Below, in pieces: positions 45,454-54,712 of a stretch of 64,000 nucleotides of DNA. The first letter of the stretch is position 1, and each line of letters opens with the position of its first letter. A model generated the notes under the pieces. That model searched no databases and was not told where the DNA came from. It saw only the letters and a list, made by a program, of their open reading frames with translations. Source of the DNA: Pedobacter kyonggii (GTDB lineage Bacteria; Bacteroidota; Bacteroidia; Sphingobacteriales; Sphingobacteriaceae); NCBI RefSeq assembly GCF_004310665.1, contig NZ_SIXF01000002.1, forward strand, positions 354,146-418,145, given 5' to 3'. The position numbers and the translations under genes were made by a program.

Positions 45454-46380
45454 ATGATTAATCTAGAATGGTTCAGAACCTTTAAAGTAATTTATGAAGC
45501 TGGAACACTATCGGCTGCAGCAAAAGATTTGTTTATTTCCCAACCAGGTGTTAGCCTGCACTTAAGCTCCCTTGAATCTTTTGCCGGGCATAGGCTTTTC
45601 GATCGGGATACCAGAAAAATGGTAGCCACGGAAAGAGGGACAATGTTGTATAATTTTATAATCGACCACATGAATAAGCTGGAAGAAGCGGAACATATCT
45701 TCCGCAGAAAATCAAAAGCTGAAAAACCAACTGTTAGTGTGGGCATGTCGATGGAAATATTTCAGCATGTATTGGAGGCACACATCACAGATTTGCCCTT
45801 TAACCTGGTTACAAGGTTTGGTGACTGTCCGCAGATGCTCCAGGATCTGAACAATGGTACTTTAGATCTGATTCTTACTACCCTCAAGGGTACACAGCAT
45901 AACCTTGATTATAGACCGTTCAATACCGAAAAAATTATACTAATTTGTGGTAATCAGACCGACACCCGGGAATTTGAAGAACTCCTCTCACAAGATAACC
46001 GCCCGGCGCTTAGGGAATGGTTAAACAATCAGGTCTGGTATACTACAGCGTACGATATGGAATACCTTAAAAATTTCTGGTCAGCAAGTTTCGAGGCACT
46101 ACCAAGTTTCAGGCCGAAATACGTAGTGCCTTCTTTTGCATCGATTTTAAGGTGTATGTCCAATAGTAAGGGTTTCGCCGTTGTACCCGATTTCCTATGC
46201 GGTAAAGAACTCGCTGAAAAAGGTATAAAATTGGCATGGGATGGAAGTCCTGCTGTAGAAAATACCCTTTATTTTGCCAAGAGAAAAAACACCGCGTACC
46301 CGGACGAGATCAAATACCTGGAAGATATTCTAAATAAAAATTGGCCTGTTGATGAGCAGGTGTTATCATTGCTCGATTAG
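45454..46380 (+). CDS. LysR-family transcriptional regulator
   Basis: The 308-residue protein starts with a winged HTH (MINLEWFRTFKVIYEAGTLS, then AAAKDLFISQPGVSLHLSSLE, residues 23-43). The ligand-binding domain (about 90-300) has YFAKRKN-type strands but is less typical of the family. It could control the adjacent hydrolases and the transporter at 46999. LysR regulators usually sit divergent from their target; here the MFS gene is convergent. Confidence 0.9.
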   Translation: MINLEWFRTFKVIYEAGTLSAAAKDLFISQPGVSLHLSSLESFAGHRLFDRDTRKMVATERGTMLYNFIIDHMNKLEEAEHIFRRKSKAEKPTVSVGMSMEIFQHVLEAHITDLPFNLVTRFGDCPQMLQDLNNGTLDLILTTLKGTQHNLDYRPFNTEKIILICGNQTDTREFEELLSQDNRPALREWLNNQVWYTTAYDMEYLKNFWSASFEALPSFRPKYVVPSFASILRCMSNSKGFAVVPDFLCGKELAEKGIKLAWDGSPAVENTLYFAKRKNTAYPDEIKYLEDILNKNWPVDEQVLSLLD

Positions 46381-46998
46381 TTTGATAGCATGTTACCCGT
46401 TAATAAATATTCATGACAAGCTTGAGTTTGACAAAAAGGATTTCTGGACTATAATGCACTATGATAAATGTTAGCGCTTATTTCCGGTAGGCCCGGACCG
46501 CTGAACAAAGATCCCTGGTTGGGTAATTCCCATTGGTCTGTGTTTGAAGAACGGCATATAAAACAATTCGCGTTTCGCACCTGCGCAGTGTATGATCAGG
46601 CTCTTGTCATGTGGTGGCGCAGTGCTTGATGCAGGTTGTTGTTACTTTCCCATCAGCTCAGTTCCTAAGGCCGGTAATACAAAGTGCTTCGCAGGTAACG
46701 TGATTTCAAAATGTAACTTCCGTTGGTGGCGATCGGTATGCAGTTAACATTCCCAAACATGTTCGTGTTGATGCCAGGCATGGTTTTAGACTCACTAAGC
46801 AATAACTCAGATCCAGAATTGTTGTTTATTTAGCTTCTTTTTCCCGAACAACAATAATGGTTTTGTTGAAGGAAATAATAAAGGGGAAGGCGGATGTTTT
46901 TTTAGATTTACCGAACCTTAAAATCTGGAGGATATGGGCGTTTCTTTCATCAAAAATATCTGTACCCCGGATTCCTTCAAGGCTTCGTTGACTTGTAG
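46381..46998. other. Gene-free stretch
   Basis: About 600 bases. A 71-codon minus-strand frame at 46826-47041 overlaps the end of the MFS gene and I do not regard it as real, although it ends with a polar, protein-like tail. No repeat is seen. Confidence 0.35.
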
Positions 46999-48195
46999 CT
47001 AAATAACAACCGAATTGGCAAGGATAACGTTTTTTCGCCAAACACGGAGCGAGATATAACCTAGCGCGATTACCGTTGAGATCAAAAATATTAACCCGAT
47101 AAACATATCTATGCTGAGCAATGCCATCATCACTAAGGGGCCAACTCCGTAACCTCCAAATAAAAATCCTGTTCCATGAGCGGCGGGAGACAAAAGGGTT
47201 TGTCTTCCCTGAGGAAACTTCACAAGGCCCACAAACAATGGCTGACTACAACCGAAGCCTATTGAAATAATGGCTAGCAGGCCTTCAGCCAATCCTAAAG
47301 ATAAATCACCCCAGAGTAATAAAAGCCCTAAAATGGTTAATCCCATGGTGGCGTATAGAACGGTTATCATTTTCTTATCCATCTGTAAACGGTGGATTAG
47401 AAAGGATACTACAAAACCGGGAAAACCAAAAATAAATAGTTCGGTCGCAATCTCAAATTCATTCAGGCGGTATTGAACTGTGAAATAATGGCTGATCCAA
47501 ACAAAGACACCAGAGTGAAACAGACCTGTAAAAAACGAAAAGCCGTATATAAATCCAGCTGTACGCTCCACAGTTTTTACCTTGCCGGCTTTTTCACAGG
47601 GCGTTATTGCCGGTGCAAATTTTTGTGCTTTCCCTATAAAGCAGAAAACAAACAGCAAAAAACATAGTATGCTTAGACATTGATATAGAGTTCGCCAGCC
47701 ATAAATTCCATTTAACCAACCGCCAATACTTGGGGAAAACGTCATACCCGTGGCGAGTGCAAAAACAACCGGTACGATACGCTCTAGAGACTTTGGCTTT
47801 TTAGTATAACAAATGCAGTGGAGAATAGCCATTGGCAGCAGAGTGCCCGTCCCGAAACCTATCAATGCCCTGGTTAAGAGGAAAAAACCTGCAGCCTGGC
47901 TGATACTTAACAAATAATTTCCTACAGCCATAGAAGCAAGTGCGAGTAACAAATGCTTACGAATTGTAAGATTAATCTTTAAATAGGCCGTTGCTGCGGC
48001 GGCAATAGAAAATGCGATCGCAAATACTGGAATGCCAAGCGCAGGCAATGGAGAGGCAAAGTCCACCGCTAAACTCTGTGCGAGAGGCGCAATTAGATAT
48101 GCTTGAAACATTACCAGCATACATGCCAATAAAGGAATGCATTCATGAGTTAAGGCCAATAGTCTTTTTGAAGCGCATTTCATTTGTTGAATCAT
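46999..48195 (-). CDS. MFS transporter
   Basis: The 398-residue protein has about 12 membrane helices with the short cytoplasmic loops typical of MFS. Motif-like stretches include LLTRALIGFGTGTLLPMAIL in TM4-5 and FSPSIGGWLNGIYGWRTLYQ after TM5 (a drug/proton antiporter motif C-like region). This is likely a drug/solute exporter of the DHA1 type. It is on the minus strand; the cupin pseudogene lies upstream, and the MhqD/MhqO genes lie further up. Confidence 0.88.
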   Translation of the reverse strand: MIQQMKCASKRLLALTHECIPLLACMLVMFQAYLIAPLAQSLAVDFASPLPALGIPVFAIAFSIAAAATAYLKINLTIRKHLLLALASMAVGNYLLSISQAAGFFLLTRALIGFGTGTLLPMAILHCICYTKKPKSLERIVPVVFALATGMTFSPSIGGWLNGIYGWRTLYQCLSILCFLLFVFCFIGKAQKFAPAITPCEKAGKVKTVERTAGFIYGFSFFTGLFHSGVFVWISHYFTVQYRLNEFEIATELFIFGFPGFVVSFLIHRLQMDKKMITVLYATMGLTILGLLLLWGDLSLGLAEGLLAIISIGFGCSQPLFVGLVKFPQGRQTLLSPAAHGTGFLFGGYGVGPLVMMALLSIDMFIGLIFLISTVIALGYISLRVWRKNVILANSVVI

Positions 48196-48263
48196 CAGTT
48201 GAAAATTTAATGTGGACTACTAATTAATTGCAAACCTGATGATCAGGTTTTATCATTTTAAGA

Positions 48264-48611
48264 TTATAGATAACGGGTTTCTAGTTTTGTACTCAAGATT
48301 TTGACTTCGTGTCCTTTTTAGGTGGTATCCGCTATGAGCAGGATCTGTCCCGGCGGAAATTGCCTTTTTTCACCCAGAGAAGTCTCTATCTCAACAGCAC
48401 CATCTAGCAACACTACAAACTGCCGATCCGGAGCTTGATGATAATCATTGTAAGCTGGTTTGACTGTTCTAAAAATCATTTCTTTGACTTGAAACCGACC
48501 GGACAGAAAGCCAAGGGGCAGGCATCCGGAAGTGGATATTCAATGACCTGAAAATTGCTCTCACACCATCCGCGCCCGCATAGCCTCTGGTGATTATAAT
48601 GTCTTTTTCAT
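48264..48611 (-). pseudogene. Decayed cupin-domain gene
   Basis: Two frames join to a cupin barrel. The first gives NFQVIEYPLPDACPL. The second gives GFLSGRFQVKEMIFRTVKP, then YHQAPDRQFVVLLDGAVEIE and RQFPPGQILLIADTT. A stop (TAA) then replaces the Gly codon expected before KGH. One frameshift and one nonsense change mean it is not functional. Confidence 0.7.
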
Positions 48612-48636
48612 GCTATGCCCTTATCATCTGAACCTA

Positions 48637-49263
48637 TTAACGATTAAATATCCAGTTATTGGCAATATTAATTTCATCCATCAGGATGCCGTGTGATTTA
48701 CCCTTGTATACTTCCAATCTGACATTTGCTTGTTGAATTTTGAGTTGTGTCACTGACTCTTTAACTCTAATCAGGGGTACGTGCGGATCCAAATCTCCTG
48801 TAGTTATCAATATCCTGGTTCCTGAAAGATCACCCTTGTAATTATCGCCTTCCAGAACTTCTCCAATCAGGCCTCCGGTAAAAGCAATAGCACCGCCGTA
48901 TTTCTTCGCATTTCGGCTGATATACTCCAGCATCAAGCATGCACCCTGAGAAAATCCCAGGAAAAAGATCCTTTCCCAGGTTATACCATGATTTACTACA
49001 TGCTTGACAAGTTCGTCTACAATGCTCAGTGAAAGGTCTATTGCCGGTTGATTGGTAGCAGTCGGGGCCATAAAACTATAAGGGTACCAGCTATTCTGTG
49101 GCGCTTGTGGAGCGAATATGGCCATTCCCTCAATCTCAAGCTCACCACAAAGCTCCATTATATCTGAAGCATTACTGCCTCTACCGTGAATCATAATGAG
49201 TACACCTCCAGCTGAATCAATAGCCTGTCCGCCGACCAGATATTTTTCTTCTATCGCACTCAT
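48637..49263 (-). CDS. Carboxylesterase, MhqD-like
   Basis: The 208-residue protein is a phospholipase/carboxylesterase family alpha/beta hydrolase: HGRGSNASDIMEL (26-38), the nucleophile GFSQG with Ser105, then GDLDPHVP (Asp) and KSHGILMDE (His). In Bacillus, mhqD of this type lies with the ring-cleaving dioxygenase in the quinone-response regulon (family knowledge). Here it lies just one base downstream of the dioxygenase at 49265, so the two are an operon. It probably cuts the ester or thioester product of ring cleavage. Confidence 0.88.
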   Translation of the reverse strand: MSAIEEKYLVGGQAIDSAGGVLIMIHGRGSNASDIMELCGELEIEGMAIFAPQAPQNSWYPYSFMAPTATNQPAIDLSLSIVDELVKHVVNHGITWERIFFLGFSQGACLMLEYISRNAKKYGGAIAFTGGLIGEVLEGDNYKGDLSGTRILITTGDLDPHVPLIRVKESVTQLKIQQANVRLEVYKGKSHGILMDEINIANNWIFNR

Positions 49264-49264
49264 A

Positions 49265-50200
49265 TTATATTAATTTAGGTAGTGTGATTTCAAGGGTTTC
49301 ACGCAGCTGCTCATATTGCGCAGGTAACATCAGCTTCTCTCCAAGGCTCTCCAGAGGTTCATCTACCGTAAAACCGGGATTTTCAGTGGCCAGTTCAAAT
49401 AAAACCCCTCCAGGTTCGCGGAAATAAATTGAATAGAAATAGTTTCTGTCAATTTTTTCGGTGACCCTTAGTCCAAGCCCAACGATCGTCTCCCGGAACG
49501 CCATCAAAATCTTCTCATCTCTAACCCTGAAAGCGACATGGTGTACCGATCCTGTAGATACGTGTCCTGGAGCTTCAGATTTCCTAACTAAAAGATCAAT
49601 GATTGCCGCATTTGGAACGGAGTCGGTAATAAAACGGAAAAGATCATCCTTTTGCTCAACTAACCGGTAGCCAAATACTTTTGTCAGTATGTGCGCTGTT
49701 GGTGCTAACTCATTGATCGTTAAAGTTATACCGTTAAATCCCTTCAGGGCATTATGGACAGGCACATCCGTGGATGTCCAGGGTAAGCGAATATCTTCTT
49801 TCGAAGAACCTATCAGCTCCAAACGAAGTCCATCGGGGTCAAAAACTGTTAGATAAGGATCGCCGAATTTTTCGGCTACATCAATAAAATTTATACCATT
49901 TTTCTTAAAGCGTTGTTTCCAAAAGTCGATGCTTGACTTGTCTATGGAGTGTCCTATCGAAGTGGCTTGACGTGTTCCAGGTCGTCCCGGTGGGATTCCT
50001 TCATTTGGAAAAAATGTCAAAATGCTTCCCGGTGTACCCATCTTATCTCCATAATAGAGATGATAGGTTTCAGGATCATCGAAATTCACTGTTTTTTTAA
50101 TGAGGCGAAGCCCGAGTATACGGGTATAAAAATCATAGTTTCTTTTGGCATCACCGGCAATCGCTGTAATATGATGAATACCTTTAATCGTTTTTTCCAT
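49265..50200 (-). CDS. Ring-cleaving dioxygenase, VOC family (MhqO-like)
   Basis: The 311-residue protein has two glyoxalase/VOC domains: GIHHITAIAGDAKRNYDFYT (7-26) at the N-terminus and VHHVAFRVRDEKILMAF in the second. The metal ligands are His9, a second His in VHHVAFR and Glu in FELATENPG. It resembles hydroquinone/catechol dioxygenases of MhqA/MhqO type, which open aromatic rings using Fe(II). It sits upstream of the MhqD-like esterase, an arrangement seen in quinone-resistance operons. No MarR-type MhqR is found in the window. Confidence 0.88.
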   Translation of the reverse strand: MEKTIKGIHHITAIAGDAKRNYDFYTRILGLRLIKKTVNFDDPETYHLYYGDKMGTPGSILTFFPNEGIPPGRPGTRQATSIGHSIDKSSIDFWKQRFKKNGINFIDVAEKFGDPYLTVFDPDGLRLELIGSSKEDIRLPWTSTDVPVHNALKGFNGITLTINELAPTAHILTKVFGYRLVEQKDDLFRFITDSVPNAAIIDLLVRKSEAPGHVSTGSVHHVAFRVRDEKILMAFRETIVGLGLRVTEKIDRNYFYSIYFREPGGVLFELATENPGFTVDEPLESLGEKLMLPAQYEQLRETLEITLPKLI

Positions 50201-50269
50201 ATTTCTTATTTTGTTGGAATGGGTTACTTAAATGATACTGCGGGGTAATCGTGTCTGTCTATTAGTGGT

Positions 50270-50500
50270 TTAACCTTGCCCGGACAACCCGCTGAATGTT
50301 TTTCTGGTTAATTCAAACAGCTCCTTCGGACTTCCCTGAAAAAATTCTCCATTTATCAAAAAGGCCGGAGTGCTCTCATTCCCTGTTATAATTTAACTTG
50401 CAAATACGGGGTTATTAGTCTGGGCCTCTACCAGTTTTTTAGTTTCTTCCACCTTGTTGAAGAACGTATCAACAATAGAATGGGATGAATGAATGTCTGG
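50270..50500 (-). pseudogene. Remnant of a DsbA-like thioredoxin-fold protein
   Basis: The frame reads DTFFNKVEETKKLVEAQTNN then PVFAS and a stop, then IITGNESTPAFLINGEFF and QGSPKELFELTRKTF, GLSGQG and stop. STPAFLINGEFFQG is a typical cis-Pro region of DsbA-family disulfide oxidoreductases. The N-terminal CxxC part is missing and there is one in-frame stop. Confidence 0.6.
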
Positions 50501-50673
50501 CTGCCTTAAATTGCGTCAAATCAACCATGTGATTAATTTTCAATAAAGTTCGGCTGAAATTTGAGAAATGGAAAATCACAGGAGTTATACCTGTTATCAT
50601 TATTTTGATAGCCCTTTAGACTATCAGTTACGAGAAGGTTGATAGATAATATGATCCGGGACCGGCTGTTTTG

Positions 50674-51033
50674 TTAAGTTATTCCAATATGTCTTTCAAC
50701 GAGTGCATACAGGGAAGTAAGGTCAAAGGGCTTGCCAATATTCGCATCAAATATCCAACGATTCTTTTTCTTAAAAATGTTTTCATTGCAACTCATTGCA
50801 ACGATAGGGAGATTCGGATATAAAGATTTCATTCGACAGCACCACTCCACGGACTTATCAGAAGGTAAAGATAGGTTAATGAGAATCAGTGATGGTGCTA
50901 AACTTTGAATTAAATTAATCAGTTCCAGTTCGTGCCCGGAGTAACCAATAGCTTCGTAGTTATTCATTTCCAGCGCATGACAAAGAACTTCCAGCAGGTT
51001 GAGGTCTGGATCTATGATTAATATCGTTTTCAT
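50674..51033 (-). CDS. Receiver-domain protein with Asn at the phospho-site
   Basis: The 119-residue protein is a lone receiver: Asp8 and Asp10 in LIIDPDLNLLEVL, a Ser in VAMS (78-81), and Lys101 in GKPF. But the residue at the phosphorylatable position, in LILINLSLP (49-57), is Asn53, not Asp. It therefore may be a pseudo-receiver that works without phosphorylation, or the change is recent decay. It is on the same strand as RidA and the receiver-TrxR gene, 43 bases after RidA. Confidence 0.8.
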   Translation of the reverse strand: MKTILIIDPDLNLLEVLCHALEMNNYEAIGYSGHELELINLIQSLAPSLILINLSLPSDKSVEWCCRMKSLYPNLPIVAMSCNENIFKKKNRWIFDANIGKPFDLTSLYALVERHIGIT

Positions 51034-51076
51034 CTTGACGAATTACAGGTAAATTCTGTAAACCTATGCCTGTTGT

Positions 51077-51469
51077 CTATTTCATGGCTACTATTTTTAT
51101 CTCCACATACTGGCCAGGTAAAGCCAGTTCCTTTACGCCTATTATTGAACTGGCAATTCTTTTAGGGTCCGGATAAAACTTAGCGCCAATAGCCTTTCTT
51201 GCCTGAAAGCCTGCCTGCATGTCGGTTACATAAATTACTTCTTCAATGATATCATCTTCAATATAATGGAAGCCCTTCAAAAGTTTAAGTATATTTGCAT
51301 AAGCTAACTCCATTTGCTTATCCATCCCTTCTGCCAAAACACCCTTTTCGTCGTGGCCTAACTGACCTGAAATATAGACCATGTTTCCATTTTTTACCGC
51401 CTGAACGTAACCGTAATCTTCTTCCCATTTCATGTGGAAAGTGTTAAATTTTTTGTTTTCGTTAATCAT
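51077..51469 (-). CDS. RidA/YjgF family protein
   Basis: The 130-residue protein is a RidA-like trimer-forming protein: AVKNGNMVYISGQLG (24-38), then VIYVTDMQAG and the substrate-side ELALPGQYVEIKIVAM ending. RidA enzymes deaminate reactive enamines or imines. Its Arg (in PDPKRIASS, residue 108) is the expected ligand-binding Arg region. It is between the receiver at 50674 and the receiver-TrxR gene (gap 117). Confidence 0.87.
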   Translation of the reverse strand: MINENKKFNTFHMKWEEDYGYVQAVKNGNMVYISGQLGHDEKGVLAEGMDKQMELAYANILKLLKGFHYIEDDIIEEVIYVTDMQAGFQARKAIGAKFYPDPKRIASSIIGVKELALPGQYVEIKIVAMK

Positions 51470-51586
51470 ATCTTCCTTATTTTATTGTTAATCGATTTTT
51501 CTTTTAATTCAATTGGAAATTGAGCTAATTTCCCTGATGTGTACACTTACAATGTTGTTCCCTGACATCGTTTTAAAATTGCTTAA

Positions 51587-53248
51587 TTAATTTTCTGCTA
51601 AATATTTGTGGACAAAAGAAATTGCCATTGAACCTTCACCAACTGCCGAAGCTACCCGGCTCATTGCTCCGGAACGTACGTCTCCTGCGGCAAATATACC
51701 CGGGATACTGGTCTCAAGTAAGTAAGGGTCTCTTTTAAGCTTCCAGAATTCCCCAAACCTGCTGTCAGACCGCAAGTTTTGCCCGGTTCTAATAAAGCCG
51801 TTAACGTCCCGTTCTATAGCATCTCCCAGCCAATCAGTGAAAGGCTTCGCACCTATAAAAATATACAATGCCGCCGCCTTGTGCCTGTCAAGGCTCTTGC
51901 TTTTTATATTTTCAATTAATAAATCCTCCAGGTGGTTCCCGCCTAAAGCCTCCCTTATTTTGCAAGTAGTCATAACCTCAATGTTAGGCAGGCTTTCAAT
52001 TTGCTTGATAAGGTAGGAAGACATCGTACTTAATAAACTTTCTCGTCTGATGATTATATGTATTTTTTTGGCAAATTTAGAAAGGTAAACCGCAGACTGG
52101 CCTGCGGAATTGCCGCCTCCGACGATATAAACGTCCTGCCCTTTACATGAGGCCGCCTCGCTTACTGCCGCTCCATAATAGATTCCGGCACCTGTAAAAT
52201 CGCTAATGCCCTTGGTATCGAGTTTTCTATAGTCGACCCCTGTAGTTATAATAACTGCCCGACACTTGATTGAGCTGCTATCATGGAGTGTTATGGTTTT
52301 GTAGTTGTCCATCTCGCTGATGGACAATACTTCTTTTGGAGAAAGTATCTCCGCACCAAGTCTTATCGCCTGGCTGATCGCCCTTCGGGACAGGTCAGCA
52401 CCCGTCAGCCCTGAAGGGAAGCCCAGGTAGTTTTCTATTCTTGAACTAGTTCCTGCTTGTCCGCCCGGAGCTTTCCGTTCTATTAAAAGGGTTTTTAGAC
52501 CTTCAGAAGCGCCATAGACAGCAGCAGCAAGTCCTGCAGGACCCGCTCCGATAATAACGACATCATACATCTCTGTAGTCACACTCGCATCTGTCCCGAT
52601 TGTTAATGCCAAAGAATAAACATCCGGCTGGATAAAAACTTCTCCCTCCTCAGTTATAACAATAGGTAAATCCTCTAAACTTAAACGGTTGAGTTGAAGT
52701 AACAAGTTTGCCTCCGGATCTTTCTCGATATCCAGCCATCGGTATGGAATCAGGTTGCCTGCCAGGAAATCCTTTAGCTTGTGCGAGAAGGGCGAATATT
52801 GGAATCCGATCAGCTTGATTCCTTTGAATTCAGGACGGTAATTAGCCTGCCAGTCGGAGAGGAGTTCATCCAGGACGGGATATAAACCTTCCCCGGCAGG
52901 ATCCCAGGGCTTCATCAGATAATAATCCAACTGGACACGATTTATGGCCTCTATGGCTGCCTGAGTATCGCTGTATGCAGTTAACAATACCCGTTTCGCC
53001 TCGGGAAAAATGGCCATGGCTTCTTTTAAAAATTCGACACCCTGCATTTCGGGCATACGCTGGTCGCTGATAAAAATAGCAATGGCCCTGGACTGATTCT
53101 TCAATTCGGAAATGCTTTCTAAGGCCTGGTGGGCAGAACTACTGCTGATGATCTTATACTCTTTCCCATACTGGGATTTTAAATCCCGTGTGATTGCATG
53201 GAGGACTTGATGGTCATCATCTATCAAAAAAATTAAAGGTTTTTCCAT
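51587..53248 (-). CDS. Receiver / glutaredoxin-like / TrxR-like FAD oxidoreductase fusion
   Basis: The 553-residue fusion has three parts. A receiver (1-125) carries Asp62 in FISDQRMP and Lys113 in YLMKPWDP. A thioredoxin-fold part (about 143-215) starts KLIGFQYSPFSHKLKDFLAG, with Ser-Pro-Phe-Ser where a CxxC would be. The rest is a thioredoxin-reductase-like FAD/NAD(P)H module: GAGPAG (234-239), GGQAGTSSRIENYLGFP (262-278) and GGGNSAG (377-383). The CxxC of true TrxR is missing in GIYYGAAVSEAASCKG (355-370), so it cannot reduce thioredoxin the usual way. Phosphorylation by the upstream kinase (gap 18) probably controls redox output. Confidence 0.88.
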   Translation of the reverse strand: MEKPLIFLIDDDHQVLHAITRDLKSQYGKEYKIISSSSAHQALESISELKNQSRAIAIFISDQRMPEMQGVEFLKEAMAIFPEAKRVLLTAYSDTQAAIEAINRVQLDYYLMKPWDPAGEGLYPVLDELLSDWQANYRPEFKGIKLIGFQYSPFSHKLKDFLAGNLIPYRWLDIEKDPEANLLLQLNRLSLEDLPIVITEEGEVFIQPDVYSLALTIGTDASVTTEMYDVVIIGAGPAGLAAAVYGASEGLKTLLIERKAPGGQAGTSSRIENYLGFPSGLTGADLSRRAISQAIRLGAEILSPKEVLSISEMDNYKTITLHDSSSIKCRAVIITTGVDYRKLDTKGISDFTGAGIYYGAAVSEAASCKGQDVYIVGGGNSAGQSAVYLSKFAKKIHIIIRRESLLSTMSSYLIKQIESLPNIEVMTTCKIREALGGNHLEDLLIENIKSKSLDRHKAAALYIFIGAKPFTDWLGDAIERDVNGFIRTGQNLRSDSRFGEFWKLKRDPYLLETSIPGIFAAGDVRSGAMSRVASAVGEGSMAISFVHKYLAEN

Positions 53249-53266
53249 TTTTATTTAATCTGTCAT

Positions 53267-54673
53267 TCAATTTTGCTGATTGTCAATCGGGATGCAAACT
53301 GTAAAAACAGTGTTGCCCGGAACTGAATTTACTTTAACTGACCCACCATGTCTGAGTATAATCCTTCTGACATTTTCCAGACCCATGCCTGTACCTATAC
53401 CAATTGGTTTAGTCGTAAAAAAGGGATCAAAGACGTTATTTATGATTTCTTTAGCAATGCCAGGTCCATCATCGGTAAAGCTAACCTTGATGTTATTGCG
53501 CTCGCGTTCGGTCTCAATGGTAAGTAAGCCCTGATTATTTTCAAGCATACTGTCAATTGCATTATCGATCAGATTGGTCCAAACCTGATTAAGTTCTCCG
53601 GTGTACCCATTTACCGGGGGAATTCCTTCACTATAGCGCCTGCTGATATGAACTTTTCCAGCCCTGATTTTATGTCCGAGCATTCGGATCGTATTATCCA
53701 GTCCATCATGTACATCTGTATATGACCTGTTTTGGCTACGGTCCATATGTGTATAAATTTTGACAGATCGGACCAAATCTGATATCCGCGAGGAAGCAAC
53801 CTGAATGTTATGAGCAATTTTTTCGGTAACAAGGGTGTGCGATAGGCGCTCAAATACCGCTTCTAGTGCTTTTTGCGGAAGCCGCGATTTGAAAAAGTCA
53901 AGCGAGTCCTTGCCAATATTGAAATCTACAAAGATTTCGATCATTTCTTCAGTATAATAGATAGCATTACTATCCATCCAGTTGGTGATGCTATTTTCCT
54001 TTTGATCCCGCGCTTTGTAAGATAATTCAGTTTCCTGATACGCGGAGATAATTTCAATAAGGCGGTTATCTATTTCCGCTATGGACACATTTTCCCAATA
54101 TTCCGCTGTTAATGAATTATTGACCAACCGATCGGCTCGAAGATGTGCTTTGAGTGCTGAAGCATCACTGATTAATGCGGAGGTCGGGTTATTTAATTCA
54201 TGAGCTAAACCCGCTGCCAATTTTCCAAGCGAGGCCATCTTGTCATTTTGTTGCTGAAGGGTCGTATAATTTTTGACCCTGTTGTTCATGATATGCACCA
54301 ATGACTGCGTGAGTTCAAAATGTAAACTGATCATTTCCCTCACCATTAAGGTTTCAAAGGATAATACTTCGACCTGATCGAGTGCAAGTGCATTTAATGG
54401 TGCAATGTCGCTTCTTGAGTAGGGGAGGTATCCAAAGATATCACCCGTTTCCAGTGTTAAAAGATCTTGCTTTTCCTTTCCACGATAGATAAACATTGAA
54501 ATATTTCCCTTCATTAAAAAATGTGGTCCATCAATTTTCCTTCCCTGCACCCCCACAAAGTCTCCTGCTTCAAATTTTCGGATCTTGCTGTGTCTGATCA
54601 GCCAGTTCAATTGTTCACGGGGAACTGTTGAAAGACTTACAAAATTCAATAACTGTTGAAGAAGGGTTGGCAT
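53267..54673 (-). CDS. Histidine kinase with N-terminal cyclic-nucleotide-binding-like domain
   Basis: The 468-residue cytoplasmic kinase starts with a cNMP/Crp-like beta-roll (about 30-118: FEAGDFVGVQGRKIDGPHF and LLTLETGDIFGYLPY). The HisKA part follows with LGKLAAGLAHELNNPTSAL (149-167), His158. The HATPase_c has LNQVWTNLIDNAIDSMLEN, FTDDGPGI and GTGMGLENVRRI. No membrane segment is seen, so it senses an internal signal, perhaps a nucleotide or a redox ligand. It is first of a minus-strand series with the receiver-TrxR fusion (18-base gap), RidA and pseudo-receiver. Confidence 0.9.
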   Translation of the reverse strand: MPTLLQQLLNFVSLSTVPREQLNWLIRHSKIRKFEAGDFVGVQGRKIDGPHFLMKGNISMFIYRGKEKQDLLTLETGDIFGYLPYSRSDIAPLNALALDQVEVLSFETLMVREMISLHFELTQSLVHIMNNRVKNYTTLQQQNDKMASLGKLAAGLAHELNNPTSALISDASALKAHLRADRLVNNSLTAEYWENVSIAEIDNRLIEIISAYQETELSYKARDQKENSITNWMDSNAIYYTEEMIEIFVDFNIGKDSLDFFKSRLPQKALEAVFERLSHTLVTEKIAHNIQVASSRISDLVRSVKIYTHMDRSQNRSYTDVHDGLDNTIRMLGHKIRAGKVHISRRYSEGIPPVNGYTGELNQVWTNLIDNAIDSMLENNQGLLTIETERERNNIKVSFTDDGPGIAKEIINNVFDPFFTTKPIGIGTGMGLENVRRIILRHGGSVKVNSVPGNTVFTVCIPIDNQQN

Positions 54674-54712
54674 TATCTGTTAATCTATATATGAAAATAG
54701 GCTCATTCACAC

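Noticed and set aside
46826-47041. 71-codon minus-strand frame overlapping the MFS gene end
   Set aside because: It overlaps a well-supported gene in another frame and has no recognisable features.
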